Source of the DNA: Fibrobacter succinogenes
GTDB taxonomy: Bacteria; Fibrobacterota; Fibrobacteria; Fibrobacterales; Fibrobacteraceae
Length of the DNA: 64,000 bases
Reading direction: 5' to 3'
Assembly: GCA_902762795.1 (NCBI GenBank)
Contig: CACWPM010000007.1
Coordinates: 1-64,000, forward strand
The notes below the pieces were generated by a model. It saw only the letters and a list, made by a program, of their open reading frames with translations. It had not been told where the DNA came from and made no database searches. This document shows, one piece after another, positions 32,411-40,477 of the stretch (within the stretch, counting starts at the first letter, position 1; the number at the start of each line of letters is the position of its first letter). A program made the position numbers and the translations under genes.

Positions 32411-34466
32411 TTAATGCACTCCGTTGCCGTCGGCGACATCGCAGGTCACAGGCTTGCCGTTCACTTCAAGAGCGAGCGCATCACAGAACACTGCGCCACC
32501 CTTTGCGGTGAGTGCAATCTTTTCGAAGTCCTTGACCTTGAGCTCGCGCGGTTCGCTCGGTGCAACGCCCTTGAACAAGGCGCGGTCGCCCGGCTTGGCG
32601 TCTTCGGGGACGGAGACGAGGCGGCAAGTGTGCGTGGCGGCATCGAGGTCGCCCGCAAAGAGCATGCCCTGGCTCATGATGCCACGCAGTGCACTCGGCT
32701 TGAGGTTTGCGAACAACAGAATCTTGCGGTCCTGGAGTTCTTCTGCCTTGTAGCTGCTCTTGAGGCCGCTGCAAATCGTGCGGAGTTCGCCTTCGCCGGC
32801 ATCGACCTTGAGAACGTACAAGCTGCTGGCGTCCGGATGGTCGGCCACTTCCTTGATCTGGGCAACGCGCATGTCCATGGCGGCCGGCACATCAGCTGCC
32901 ATAAGCGGCTTGTTCTGTTTAGGCTTTTGCTGCGGTTCAGCCTTCTTGACTTCTTCCTCGATACGCGGGAAAAGCGGCTTGCCTTCGCCGAATTTTTCGC
33001 CACCCTTGAGGATGCCCCAAACGAGGTCGTCGGCACTCTGGAATTTGCAACCGAGCATGGCGAGGCCTTCTTTGGCCTTGGTCGGAATCACCGGCCACAA
33101 GAGGCAGAGCGAAAGGCGCACGGCTTCGGCAGAAACATAAAGCACGTTAGCGAGTTCGTCCTTGGCATTCGGATCCTTGGCGAGCTTCCACGGGGCCTTG
33201 ACTTCGAGGTAACGGTTCACGCTACGTACGAGAGACATGATTGTTTCGATAGACTGGGAGAGGCGAGCCTGCGGCATGCCTTCCTTTATATCATTGATGA
33301 CTGTTTCAGAAAATTTGACAATAGCAAATTCTTCTTGAAGATCATCAGCATACCTTGGATTGTCGTTAAGAGTTGTAAGTTCGTTAATTTCCAAAACAGC
33401 TCTTTCTGGTTCAGGGAGCACGCCTTCAAAGTTGTTGAGCACCAAGCGGTGCACGCGGTTCAGCACGTTACCGAGGTCGTTGGCGAGGTCGCTGTTGATG
33501 CGGCGGACAAAGCCGTCGTGCGTGAAGTTAGCGTCTTGACCGACGACCATTTCGCGGGCGAGGAAGTAGCGGAACGCGTCGATGCCGTACTTTTCCATGT
33601 AGTCCATGGGGTTCACGACGTTACCAGCGGACTTGCTCATCTTTTCGCCACCGTTCACGAGCCACCAGCCGTGGGCCAAGATGTGTTGCGGAAGCGGAAT
33701 GTCGAGAGCCATGAGCATCGTCGGCCAGTACACGCTATGCGTGGTGAGGATGTCCTTGCCGATGAGGTGGTAGGTGGCAGGCCAAATCGGTGTGCCGTCG
33801 GCATAAGTCTTGTGGAAGGCGGTCGAGGCGCTTACGTAGTTGAGCAAAGCGTCGAACCAAACGTAAGTCACGTAATCCGGGTCGAACGGCAGCGGAATGC
33901 CCCAGCTGAGGCGGATCTTCGGGCGGCTGATGCAAAGGTCGTTCAGCGGTTGGCGCAAGAACCCGCGGATTTCGTTCCAGCGGTAGTCCGGCACAATCCA
34001 GTCCTTGTGGCTTTCCAGGAAGTCAATCAGCTTCTGCTGGTAAGAACCCATCTTGAAGAAGTAGTTCTTTTCCTTGAGCCATTCCACCGGGCGGTGGCTG
34101 ATGGGGTCGCACTTGGTAAATTTCACCCTTGTCCCAGAGCTTCTGCAAGCATTCTTGCACGTAAGCCTTGTGTTCCGGCATCGTGGTGCGGATGAAGAAA
34201 TCGTTTCCGATATTCATCTTCTTCCACAAATCTTCGAAGCGGTGGTAGTATTCATCCACGTGTTCCTGCGGAGTCACGCCACGCTTCGCGGCGGCGCGCT
34301 GCACCTTCTGGCCGTGTTCGTCCGTGCCGGTCAAGAAGAATGTCTGGTAGCCGATAATCTTGTGGAAGCGGGTCAGGATATCTGCGAGAACAGTCGTGTA
34401 GGAATGCCCGATATGCGGGGCATCGTTAACATAGTAAATTGGAGTTGTAACGTAAAATTTTTTCAT
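32411..34466 (-). pseudogene. metG: Methionyl-tRNA synthetase, broken by an out-of-frame internal deletion
   Basis: Two adjoining frames make one MetG. The first (34466 down to about 34113) begins KKFYVTTPIYYVNDAPHIGH with the HIGH signature, then TGTDEHGQKVQ. The second (about 34126 down to 32411) starts near KCDPISHRPVEWLKEKNYFF, has KMSKSAGNVV (the KMSKS loop) and ends in a Trbp111-like tRNA-binding domain (DMRVAQIKEVADHP). The frames join at AAATTTACCAAGTGC (34111-34126). The first frame reads GEIYQ, the second KFTKC. The conserved W/Y-containing connective segment usual between these points, about 15-25 codons, is missing. This looks like deletion between two AAATTTACC repeats, or an assembly collapse. 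MetG is normally essential. Confidence 0.85.
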
Positions 34467-34483
34467 GTGCGCAAATATAGTAT

Positions 34484-34519
34484 TTTAGAACTTGGAGCTT
34501 AGAGCTTAGAACTCAGAGA
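34484..34519. repeat. Heptad-repeat array, TTAGAAC/TTAGAGC type, single arm
   Basis: TTAGAAC, TTGGAGC, TTAGAGC, TTAGAAC, TCAGAG: five regular 7-base steps upstream of metG. Confidence 0.78.
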
Positions 34520-34547
34520 TTTATTGTAATAAGACAAAAGATAGGAC

Positions 34548-34580
34548 GTCATTGCGAGCGCCGCGGCCACGGTCTTTCTC
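34548..34580. repeat. GC-rich intergenic repeat (GTCATTGCGAGCG type)
   Basis: GTCATTGCGAGCGCCGCGGC is a common-looking bacterial palindromic repeat motif, close to the heptad array. Only one copy of this exact type is seen. Confidence 0.4.
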
Positions 34581-34600
34581 GACCCTAATAACCAACACCA

Positions 34601-35704
34601 TTATTTCTTATACCACTTAGGGAGTTTTCCTTCTTTTTCCAAAAGTGATTTTTTGAACATATCTGTTTTATCTGTTTTCTTGGCAACATTCCAATTGCTA
34701 ATGTCTTCGTTGAATTGAGACTTTTCAAACATTCCGGCCATGTTATTGACTTTGGACACATCCCAATTGCTGATGTCACCGTTGAATTCGGAGCCTGCAA
34801 ACATTTCCACCATGATCTTGACTTTGGACACATCCCACTTGCTGATATCTCCGTTGAATTTGGAGCCTGCAAACATTTCCAACATGTCTTGAACATGTGA
34901 TACATCCCATTTGCTGATGTCCCCGCTGAATTGTGAACCCGCAAACATTTGCATCATCTCCTTGACTTTGGACACATTCCATTTGCTGATATCGCCGTTA
35001 AATTGAGAACGTGAAAACAATCTGACCATGTTATTGACTTTGGATACATCCCAATTGCTAATATCGCCATTGAATTGAGAATCTTCAAACATTGCTAGCA
35101 TCTCTCGAACATGCGACACATCCCAGTTGCTGATGTTTCCGTTGAATTTGGAATTATTAAACATGAAGCTCATGTCTTGAACACGGGAAACGTTCCATTG
35201 GCTGATGTCGCCAGTAAATTGAGAACCAGCAAACATTTGTGTCATGTCCTTGACTTTGGACACGTTCCATTTGCTGATATCTCCATTGAATTTGGAATCC
35301 GAAAAAATGAAGCTCATGTCCTGAACATGCGATACATCCCAATTGCTGATGTCACCGTTGAATTCGGATTCCGAAAACATGAAGTTCATGTCTTGAACAT
35401 GTGACACATCCCAATTGCTGATATCACCGTTGAATTTTGATTCTGAAAACATGAAGTGCATGTCTTGAACATGCGATACATCCCATTTGCTGATATCTCC
35501 GTTGAACATGCTTTTCTCAAATAAATGACTCATGTCGGTTACTTGAGAAACGTCGATATCATTCAGATCGCAATTGTTGCCGTTGGTCTTGATACGGTTT
35601 TTGATGATATTTATCAAATTCTTTTTGTCTTTTGCGATCGTAATGGTTTGGCCCGCGGCATTTTTTATCTTCTTCTTTTGAACAATAACTTTTTCTTCCG
35701 ACAT
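34601..35704 (-). CDS. 24-residue solenoid repeat protein (DUF285/BspA-like), no signal peptide
   Basis: The 367-residue protein has a basic N-terminus (KVIVQKKKIKNAAGQTITIA) and then twelve 24-residue repeats of the form FNGDISNWDVSHVQDMSFMF followed by four residues. This is the DUF285-type repeat known from BspA-like surface proteins and Mycoplasma lipoproteins. Here no signal peptide, lipobox or sorting tail is visible, so the product is probably cytoplasmic or leaves by an unusual route. The 72-bp units are very similar at the DNA level, which favours copy-number change. The Shine-Dalgarno AAGGA is well placed. Proposed roles for such solenoids are protein binding or adhesion; nothing here decides. 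Confidence 0.85.
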   Translation of the reverse strand: MSEEKVIVQKKKIKNAAGQTITIAKDKKNLINIIKNRIKTNGNNCDLNDIDVSQVTDMSHLFEKSMFNGDISKWDVSHVQDMHFMFSESKFNGDISNWDVSHVQDMNFMFSESEFNGDISNWDVSHVQDMSFIFSDSKFNGDISKWNVSKVKDMTQMFAGSQFTGDISQWNVSRVQDMSFMFNNSKFNGNISNWDVSHVREMLAMFEDSQFNGDISNWDVSKVNNMVRLFSRSQFNGDISKWNVSKVKEMMQMFAGSQFSGDISKWDVSHVQDMLEMFAGSKFNGDISKWDVSKVKIMVEMFAGSEFNGDISNWDVSKVNNMAGMFEKSQFNEDISNWNVAKKTDKTDMFKKSLLEKEGKLPKWYKK

Positions 35705-35911
35705 TGTTTGAATCCTTTTTTCATAATGAAATATATCATTTCCCGTTCGATTGTCCTAAATTTTTTAAAGGAAACCTTATTGTTGCCGTTTGATTTTTTG
35801 TCAAGAGGCAATCTGGAAAAAATTCGCCCTAAAGTAGCATGTTTTCTATCAACAAACTTGACATGAAAATATTGTTTTTATAAATATATAAGAAAAATGA
35901 AAGGAGATTTT

Positions 35912-36433
35912 ATGTCTTTTATTGAATTAGCCAGAAATCGTTTCAGTTGCCGTTCTTTTAGTGAGCAAGAAGTGGAACCCGAAAAACTCTTGCAAATACT
36001 CGAAGCGGGCCGCATCGCACCGACCGCCGTAAATGGTCAACCTGTTATCATCAAAGTGCTTCAATCCCCCGAAGCGCTCAAGAAAATACGAGGCATCACG
36101 CGCATGGCCTACAATGCTCCTGTTGTGCTCATGGTCTGCTATGACGAAAACAAGGTCTACTCTCCGACTACTTATATGGACGATTTCAAAAGCGGCATCA
36201 TGGATTCCAGCATTGTCGCAACATCGATGATGATGCAGGCTACGGAATTGGGGCTTGGAACCCTCTGGGCTCGCGGTTTTAGCGCAGCTCATATCGAACA
36301 TGAATTCGGTTTCCCCGAAAATATCAAGCTTGCTTGCCTTTTGGATATCGGTTATGCAGATCCGGTGAACGGAGTGCCTTCGCCGCGCCATGATTTGCGC
36401 AAGCCGTTGAATGAATTTGCTGAAAAATTATAA
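35912..36433 (+). CDS. Nitroreductase-family FMN protein
   Basis: The 173-residue protein starts MSFIELARNRFSCRSF, the typical nitroreductase opening (FMN phosphate contacts in RxSxRxF). It has APTAVNGQPVIIKVL, where Pro-Ser is usual, and ends with GIMDSSIVATSMMMQATELGLGTLW and LLDIGYAD. ATG at 35912 is chosen for the AAGGAG seven bases upstream; an ATG at 35897 lacks one. The substrate is unknown; relatives reduce quinones or nitro groups, or dehalogenate. It stands alone and has its own terminator. Confidence 0.9.
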   Translation: MSFIELARNRFSCRSFSEQEVEPEKLLQILEAGRIAPTAVNGQPVIIKVLQSPEALKKIRGITRMAYNAPVVLMVCYDENKVYSPTTYMDDFKSGIMDSSIVATSMMMQATELGLGTLWARGFSAAHIEHEFGFPENIKLACLLDIGYADPVNGVPSPRHDLRKPLNEFAEKL

Positions 36434-36448
36434 AATTTATTTGTAAGA

Positions 36449-36487
36449 AAACGTAAAACCCCGGAACATTCGTTCCGGGGCGTTTTA
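36449..36487 (+). terminator. Rho-independent terminator after the nitroreductase gene
   Basis: AAACG...CCCCGGAAC pairs with GTTCCGGGGCGTTTT; the loop is ATTC. The strong stem is flanked by A and T runs, so it may also work on the reverse strand. Confidence 0.9.
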
Positions 36488-36510
36488 GTCAACAGAGATA
36501 CTTTTTGAAG

Positions 36511-36611
36511 GTTTATAGGTTGTAGGCTACAGGTTGTAGGTTAGTTAGGCGGCTTTGCCTCGATTATAAAAATCCTAACACCTAAAACCTATCGCCTAAT
36601 ACCTAGAACTA
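36511..36611. repeat. Heptad-repeat inverted pair, TAGGTNT type, overlapping the amtB stop
   Basis: The left arm is TATAGGT, TGTAGGC, TACAGGT, TGTAGGT, TAGTTAGG. The loop is GGCGGCTTTGCCTCG. The right arm is CCTAACA, CCTAAAA, CCTATCG, CCTAATA, CCTAGAA, and it ends at the amtB stop codon (reverse TAG). Confidence 0.85.
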
Positions 36612-37883
36612 CATGTTGCTGAAGATTTGGAATCCACTATAAGCTTCACAACCATGTTCGCTTTGGTCGAGACCGCGCATTTCTTGTCTTTCGGTCACGC
36701 GCAGTCCAATCGTCTTCTTGATGGCGAAGAAAATCAGGCTTGCGGCTGCGAAGCAGGGGATTGCATAGGCAAGAACACCAACTGCTTGAGTGCCGAGCGT
36801 GTAGGAACCTGTCATGTCGAAGATACCGACTGCGAGCGTGCCCCAGACGCCGTTCACCAGGTGAACCGAGAGAGCGCCGACCGGATCATCCAGGTGCAAA
36901 CGGTCGAACATGAAGACTGCTCCGACGACGAGCACACCAGCGATAGCTCCGATAATCCAGGAAGAAAGCGGTGTCACGACGTCTGCACCAGCGGTGATTG
37001 CAACGAGACCGGCAAGGCATCCGTTCAAGGCCATCGTAGCGTCCGGCTTCTTGGAAACGATCCAGCTTGTAAGCGTTGCCGTGATGATTCCTGCAACAGC
37101 GGCAAGGTTTGTGGTCACGAGAATCCAGCTAGTTGCCTTCGGATCGCCGGAGAGTGCAGAACCGGCGTTGAATCCCCACCAACCAAACCACAGCATGAAC
37201 ACACCGACGGTTGCGAGCGGAATGTTGTGAGCCGGAATAGCATGAACCTTTCCGCCGACATACTTGCCGATACGCGGTCCGAGAATCATCACGCCAGCAA
37301 GAGCCGCCCAACCGCCAACGGAGTGTACGAGCGTAGAACCGGCGAGGTCGTGGAAGCCGTGAGCACCGAAGGTAGAAAGCCAGCCGCCGCCCCATGTCCA
37401 GCTACCGACAATCGGGTAGACGAGAGCCACGTAGGCGATGGTAAAAATCAGGAAGGAGTTGAGCTTCACGCGTTCAGCAACGGCACCGGAGACAATCGTT
37501 GCTGCTGTGGCGGCAAACATTGCCTGGAAAAGCCAGTCCGAGAACAATGTGAAATGCCCATTGTAGGCGGAGGTGAAGTTTGCCGGATTGGCCCAATCAC
37601 CGATTCCAAAACCCGAGAATCCAAGCCAGCCCGCAATGGCGTTAAAGTTGCCCGGATACATGAGGCCAAAGCCAAGCGCTGCGTAAACCGTGATACCGAT
37701 GGCCGGCACCGCGATGTTTTTGAAAGCGACGTTTGCAGAGCACTTTGCGCGAACAAGGCCTGCTTCGACACACGCGAAACCGAGACCCATGATGAATACC
37801 AACATGGCACTGATCATGATCCAAATGTTTTCCGTCATAAAAATGGCGTCGTTGACGGTGGCGACTGTTGCTACTTCGTTCAT
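36609..37883 (-). CDS. amtB: Ammonium transporter AmtB
   Basis: The 424-residue protein has about eleven membrane helices with Amt motifs: FACVEAGLVRAKCSANVAFK, the pore region DLAGSTLVHSVGGWAALAG (first twin His), FMLWFGWWGFNAGSAL and the second twin His in GALSVHLVNGVWGTLAVG. It imports ammonium. The gene lies 150 bp downstream of a PII gene on the same strand, the classical glnK-amtB pair, so the PII protein probably plugs this channel. A heptad hairpin lies between the two genes and another touches the amtB stop. The Shine-Dalgarno is AAGGAAA. Confidence 0.96.
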   Translation of the reverse strand: MNEVATVATVNDAIFMTENIWIMISAMLVFIMGLGFACVEAGLVRAKCSANVAFKNIAVPAIGITVYAALGFGLMYPGNFNAIAGWLGFSGFGIGDWANPANFTSAYNGHFTLFSDWLFQAMFAATAATIVSGAVAERVKLNSFLIFTIAYVALVYPIVGSWTWGGGWLSTFGAHGFHDLAGSTLVHSVGGWAALAGVMILGPRIGKYVGGKVHAIPAHNIPLATVGVFMLWFGWWGFNAGSALSGDPKATSWILVTTNLAAVAGIITATLTSWIVSKKPDATMALNGCLAGLVAITAGADVVTPLSSWIIGAIAGVLVVGAVFMFDRLHLDDPVGALSVHLVNGVWGTLAVGIFDMTGSYTLGTQAVGVLAYAIPCFAAASLIFFAIKKTIGLRVTERQEMRGLDQSEHGCEAYSGFQIFSNM

Positions 37884-37911
37884 TGGTTATTTTCCTTTAT
37901 TAAAAACATGA

Positions 37912-38031
37912 TGGGTTTTAGGTGTTAGGTTGTAGGTTTTAGGAAAAGTTTCACGCACTTCGTGCGTTTGTGATAGGGCGGCGTAGCCGCGTTTTTTTAC
38001 CTAATCCCTATCACCCTATAACCTGAACCCT
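37912..38031. repeat. Heptad-repeat inverted pair, GGTTTTA type, between glnK and amtB
   Basis: The left arm is GGTTTTA, GGTGTTA, GGTTGTA, GGTTTTA, GG. The right arm is CCTAATC, CCTATCA, CCCTATA, ACCTGAA, CCC. The loop has two tight hairpins, CGCACTTCGTGCG and GCGGCGTAGCCGC. It lies inside the predicted glnK-amtB transcript and could affect relative expression. Confidence 0.85.
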
Positions 38032-38034
38032 CTT

Positions 38035-38376
38035 TTATCCAATCGCCTCCGGTCCTGTTTCACCGGTGCGGATGCGGATGCACTGTTCAAGAGTTGTGAC
38101 GAATATTTTTCCATCACCGATAGCTCCTGTGCGAGCGCCAGCGATAATCGCATCGATGCAGGGCTGTACAAATTCGTCATTTACCGCAATCTTCAAACAA
38201 ATTTTCTTGAGCAAATTAACTTCAGTCACAACGCCACGGAATCGTTGGTTGTAACCTTTCTGCTGACCGCAGCCAAGTACGTTTGTAACAGACATCTTGT
38301 AAATCTTGTTTTCGTAAAGCGCTTGCTTCACGAAATTGAGCCGTTCTGGTTGAATGTAAGCTGTAACGAGCTTCAT
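38035..38376 (-). CDS. PII-family nitrogen regulator (GlnK-like) lacking the modifiable Tyr51
   Basis: The 113-residue protein matches PII along its length. The B-loop is [13 protein letters not shown] and the C-terminal segment is [13 protein letters not shown]. The T-loop reads [19 protein letters not shown], where E. coli GlnB has QKGHTELYRGAEYMVDFL: Tyr46 becomes Phe and Tyr51, the uridylylation site, becomes Thr. Control would therefore depend on ATP/ADP/2-oxoglutarate binding rather than on uridylylation. Its genomic partner is amtB. Its promoter matches sigma-54 (38422-38437). The Shine-Dalgarno AAGGAAA is present. Confidence 0.93.
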   Translation of the reverse strand: MKLVTAYIQPERLNFVKQALYENKIYKMSVTNVLGCGQQKGYNQRFRGVVTEVNLLKKICLKIAVNDEFVQPCIDAIIAGARTGAIGDGKIFVTTLEQCIRIRTGETGPEAIG

Positions 38377-38421
38377 GTTGGTTTCCTTTTTTGAGGTTTT
38401 CTTTTTGTACGCTCTCGAAAA

Positions 38422-38437
38422 TGCAAAATGTGTGCCA
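38422..38437 (-). promoter_or_regulatory. Sigma-54 (-24/-12) promoter for glnK-amtB
   Basis: On the reverse strand the sequence is TGGCACACATTTTGCA, a full match to TGGCACRNNNNTTGCW. The predicted transcript would start near 38411, about 35 bp before the glnK ATG. Sigma-54 control of glnK-amtB is classical in Proteobacteria. No NtrC-like site was recognised upstream, where a terminator of the next gene lies. Confidence 0.8.
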
Positions 38438-38452
38438 AAAAAAATTCAACGA

Positions 38453-38495
38453 CAAAAAAAGCCCGCAATCCCTTATTCTATGCGGGTTTGCGGGC
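38453..38495 (-). terminator. Rho-independent terminator after the AAA+ ATPase gene
   Basis: On the reverse strand GCCCGCAA and TTGCGGGC pair around a 19-base loop, followed by seven T. Confidence 0.75.
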
Positions 38496-38578
38496 GGTGT
38501 AGGGGAGAGTCTTCCCTTAAACGAAATGTTTACAGGAATTGTAAAAATTGATTTTTATTTACAAACCATGAAATTTTT

Positions 38579-40360
38579 TTACGAAAAGTCAGAGGCGATA
38601 ATCTTGCTGACATCGGCCTTTCCCAAATCAGATAATGCGGCGAGACGGTTCGCTTGCTTTTCGATGACTTTTTCAAAAAGATTTCGCACGTAGCGTCCGT
38701 TTCCGAAATGGCTATCCTTGTTGTGGACCGCGATAGCGATGCGTTTTTTCATGGCGACCTCGGCATCGTAGTTCATCTTGTAATCGTACTTCGACAAAAG
38801 CAACTTGAATATTTCTGCAAGTTCATCTTCAGTATAATCAGGGAATTCGATATACCTATTGAAGCGCGAAGAAAGTCCGGGATTGGAATTTACGAAATTC
38901 CTGATTTCGTTCGTGTAACCGGCTATGATGACTACGAGTCTATCTCGATCATCTTCCATGCGCTTGAGGAGCGTGTCGACAGCTTCTTGACCGTAATCGT
39001 TTTCGGCATTTTTAGAAAGCGTGTAGGCTTCGTCAATAAACAAGACTCCATCGATAGCGCTGTCGATAACTTTGTTTGTTTTAATAGCCGTTTGTCCCAT
39101 ATAGCCTGCGACCAAGTCGGCGCGCGATGTTTCTACCAGGTGTCCTTTGGCAAGGACGCCCAAATCCCTGAAAATTTCAGCCATGATTCGAGCTATTGTC
39201 GTTTTGCCTGTTCCGGGATTTCCAGAAAACACGAGATGGTAAGAGGTTGGCGGCACCGAGAAGCCTTTCTTCTTGCGCTCGTTCTGGATCTTGATGAAAT
39301 TGCGGAAGGTGACAATTTCGCGTTTCACCGTGGAAAGCCCTGTGAGCTCGTTCAATCTTCTCATCACGTCGGCGCTTACAAAATTATCTGGCTTACTTGC
39401 GGATGATTTTGTGGCCACAAAAGTATTGAACGGTTTTTTGTAATTGACTTGACGTGGTGTGAATTTCGCAAGTCCCGTATTGCGTTTTTGAACGCGGTAA
39501 TTGCCGATGAAACGTTCCAAGTGTTGTAGCCACTGGACCTCTTGCGGCGTGAGTTTACGGTCTATGTTTGCAAGCGCTGCCGAAAAATCGTACATCAGGC
39601 GCATATATTTATGGACCGCGTCCGGTGAAAATTCCGCAAAAATCGAGGCGAACAGAAAAATTTCTCCCGAAGCTTCGATCTGGGCGTGGTTCCTTTCCAA
39701 ATTTTGTAGCATTTCGTTCAAGTCGATGATTCGATCAACGAAGGCCTGATAGACGAGACGGTTCCAGTCCGTATTTTCTGGTGCGTTTGTACGCAACCGC
39801 ATCAATAGCGTTACAAAACCGCACGATTCGAAAGAATCAAAACCGACTTCATGTCCAAGCTTTGCTGAAAGAAAAGCGATATCCGAAAGAAATACAGTTG
39901 AAAGTTCCTGGAACGTGTCATTCCCGGCACCCAACGAAAAATGCTGGCGCAGCTTTTCGGCAACGCCGTTATAATGCAAAAAGTCATCGAAAAATTTCGA
40001 AATCGCAGAAACAGTCGGTTCAAGCCGCTTCATGCAACGAACAAGATCCGGATTGATCGTTCCATCGGGCTTTATTGCAACGGCATAACCGGAATTATCC
40101 GCACCGGCATTTTCCAGCGGGGTAGTCAACGCTTCTTTCATGAGGTCCGCAATCTGTTGCGATGTCTCGTTTTCGCGGTACCTGCTCCAAAAAAGAAAGC
40201 CCGCAACAATGACAATTAGGGTAAATGCTACAAAAAAGAGGTAGGCGACAGGTCCGTAAACAGTTGCTAGTTTAACGACGACAATTGTTCCGAACAATAA
40301 TATCATCAAAATGATTAACGTTAATCCTTTGACCAAATTCTGGTTTTTCTGACTTGACAT
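38579..40360 (-). CDS. Membrane-anchored AAA+ ATPase, CbxX/CfxQ (EccA-like) type
   Basis: The protein of about 593 residues starts at the ATG complementary to 40358-40360, seven bases after AAGGA. Two adjacent membrane helices (LTLIILMILLFGTIVVV and PVAYLFFVAFTLIVIVAGFL) come first. A helical middle region of about 230 residues follows (with ANIDRKLTPQEVQWLQHL, possibly TerB-like). The AAA+ domain is C-terminal: FSGNPGTGKTTIARIM (Walker A), GVLFIDEAYTL (Walker B), VVIIAGYTNEI (sensor 1), GLSSRFNRYIEF (arginine finger). The AAA part is CbxX/CfxQ-like, the group that includes Rubisco activase CbbX and the ESX protein EccA. No Rubisco or ESX genes are nearby; the partner is unknown. Confidence 0.88.
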   Translation of the reverse strand: MSSQKNQNLVKGLTLIILMILLFGTIVVVKLATVYGPVAYLFFVAFTLIVIVAGFLFWSRYRENETSQQIADLMKEALTTPLENAGADNSGYAVAIKPDGTINPDLVRCMKRLEPTVSAISKFFDDFLHYNGVAEKLRQHFSLGAGNDTFQELSTVFLSDIAFLSAKLGHEVGFDSFESCGFVTLLMRLRTNAPENTDWNRLVYQAFVDRIIDLNEMLQNLERNHAQIEASGEIFLFASIFAEFSPDAVHKYMRLMYDFSAALANIDRKLTPQEVQWLQHLERFIGNYRVQKRNTGLAKFTPRQVNYKKPFNTFVATKSSASKPDNFVSADVMRRLNELTGLSTVKREIVTFRNFIKIQNERKKKGFSVPPTSYHLVFSGNPGTGKTTIARIMAEIFRDLGVLAKGHLVETSRADLVAGYMGQTAIKTNKVIDSAIDGVLFIDEAYTLSKNAENDYGQEAVDTLLKRMEDDRDRLVVIIAGYTNEIRNFVNSNPGLSSRFNRYIEFPDYTEDELAEIFKLLLSKYDYKMNYDAEVAMKKRIAIAVHNKDSHFGNGRYVRNLFEKVIEKQANRLAALSDLGKADVSKIIASDFS

Positions 40361-40477
40361 AAAAATCCTTTTTCCCAATACAAATCTATAATAATTCCAA
40401 TCTAGTCAAAACCATAATACAAAAACACGCAGCATTCTAAACAATGCTACGTGCAATTTTCACTTTGTTTTTACGGC

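Noticed and set aside
32399-34195. 598-residue forward frame opposite metG
   Set aside because: It mirrors the high-GC third-position pattern of metG on the other strand, has no ribosome site and no recognisable motifs; metG homology on the reverse strand is strong.
36627-37928. 433-residue forward frame opposite amtB
   Set aside because: Shadow of amtB, whose motifs and partner gene are clear.
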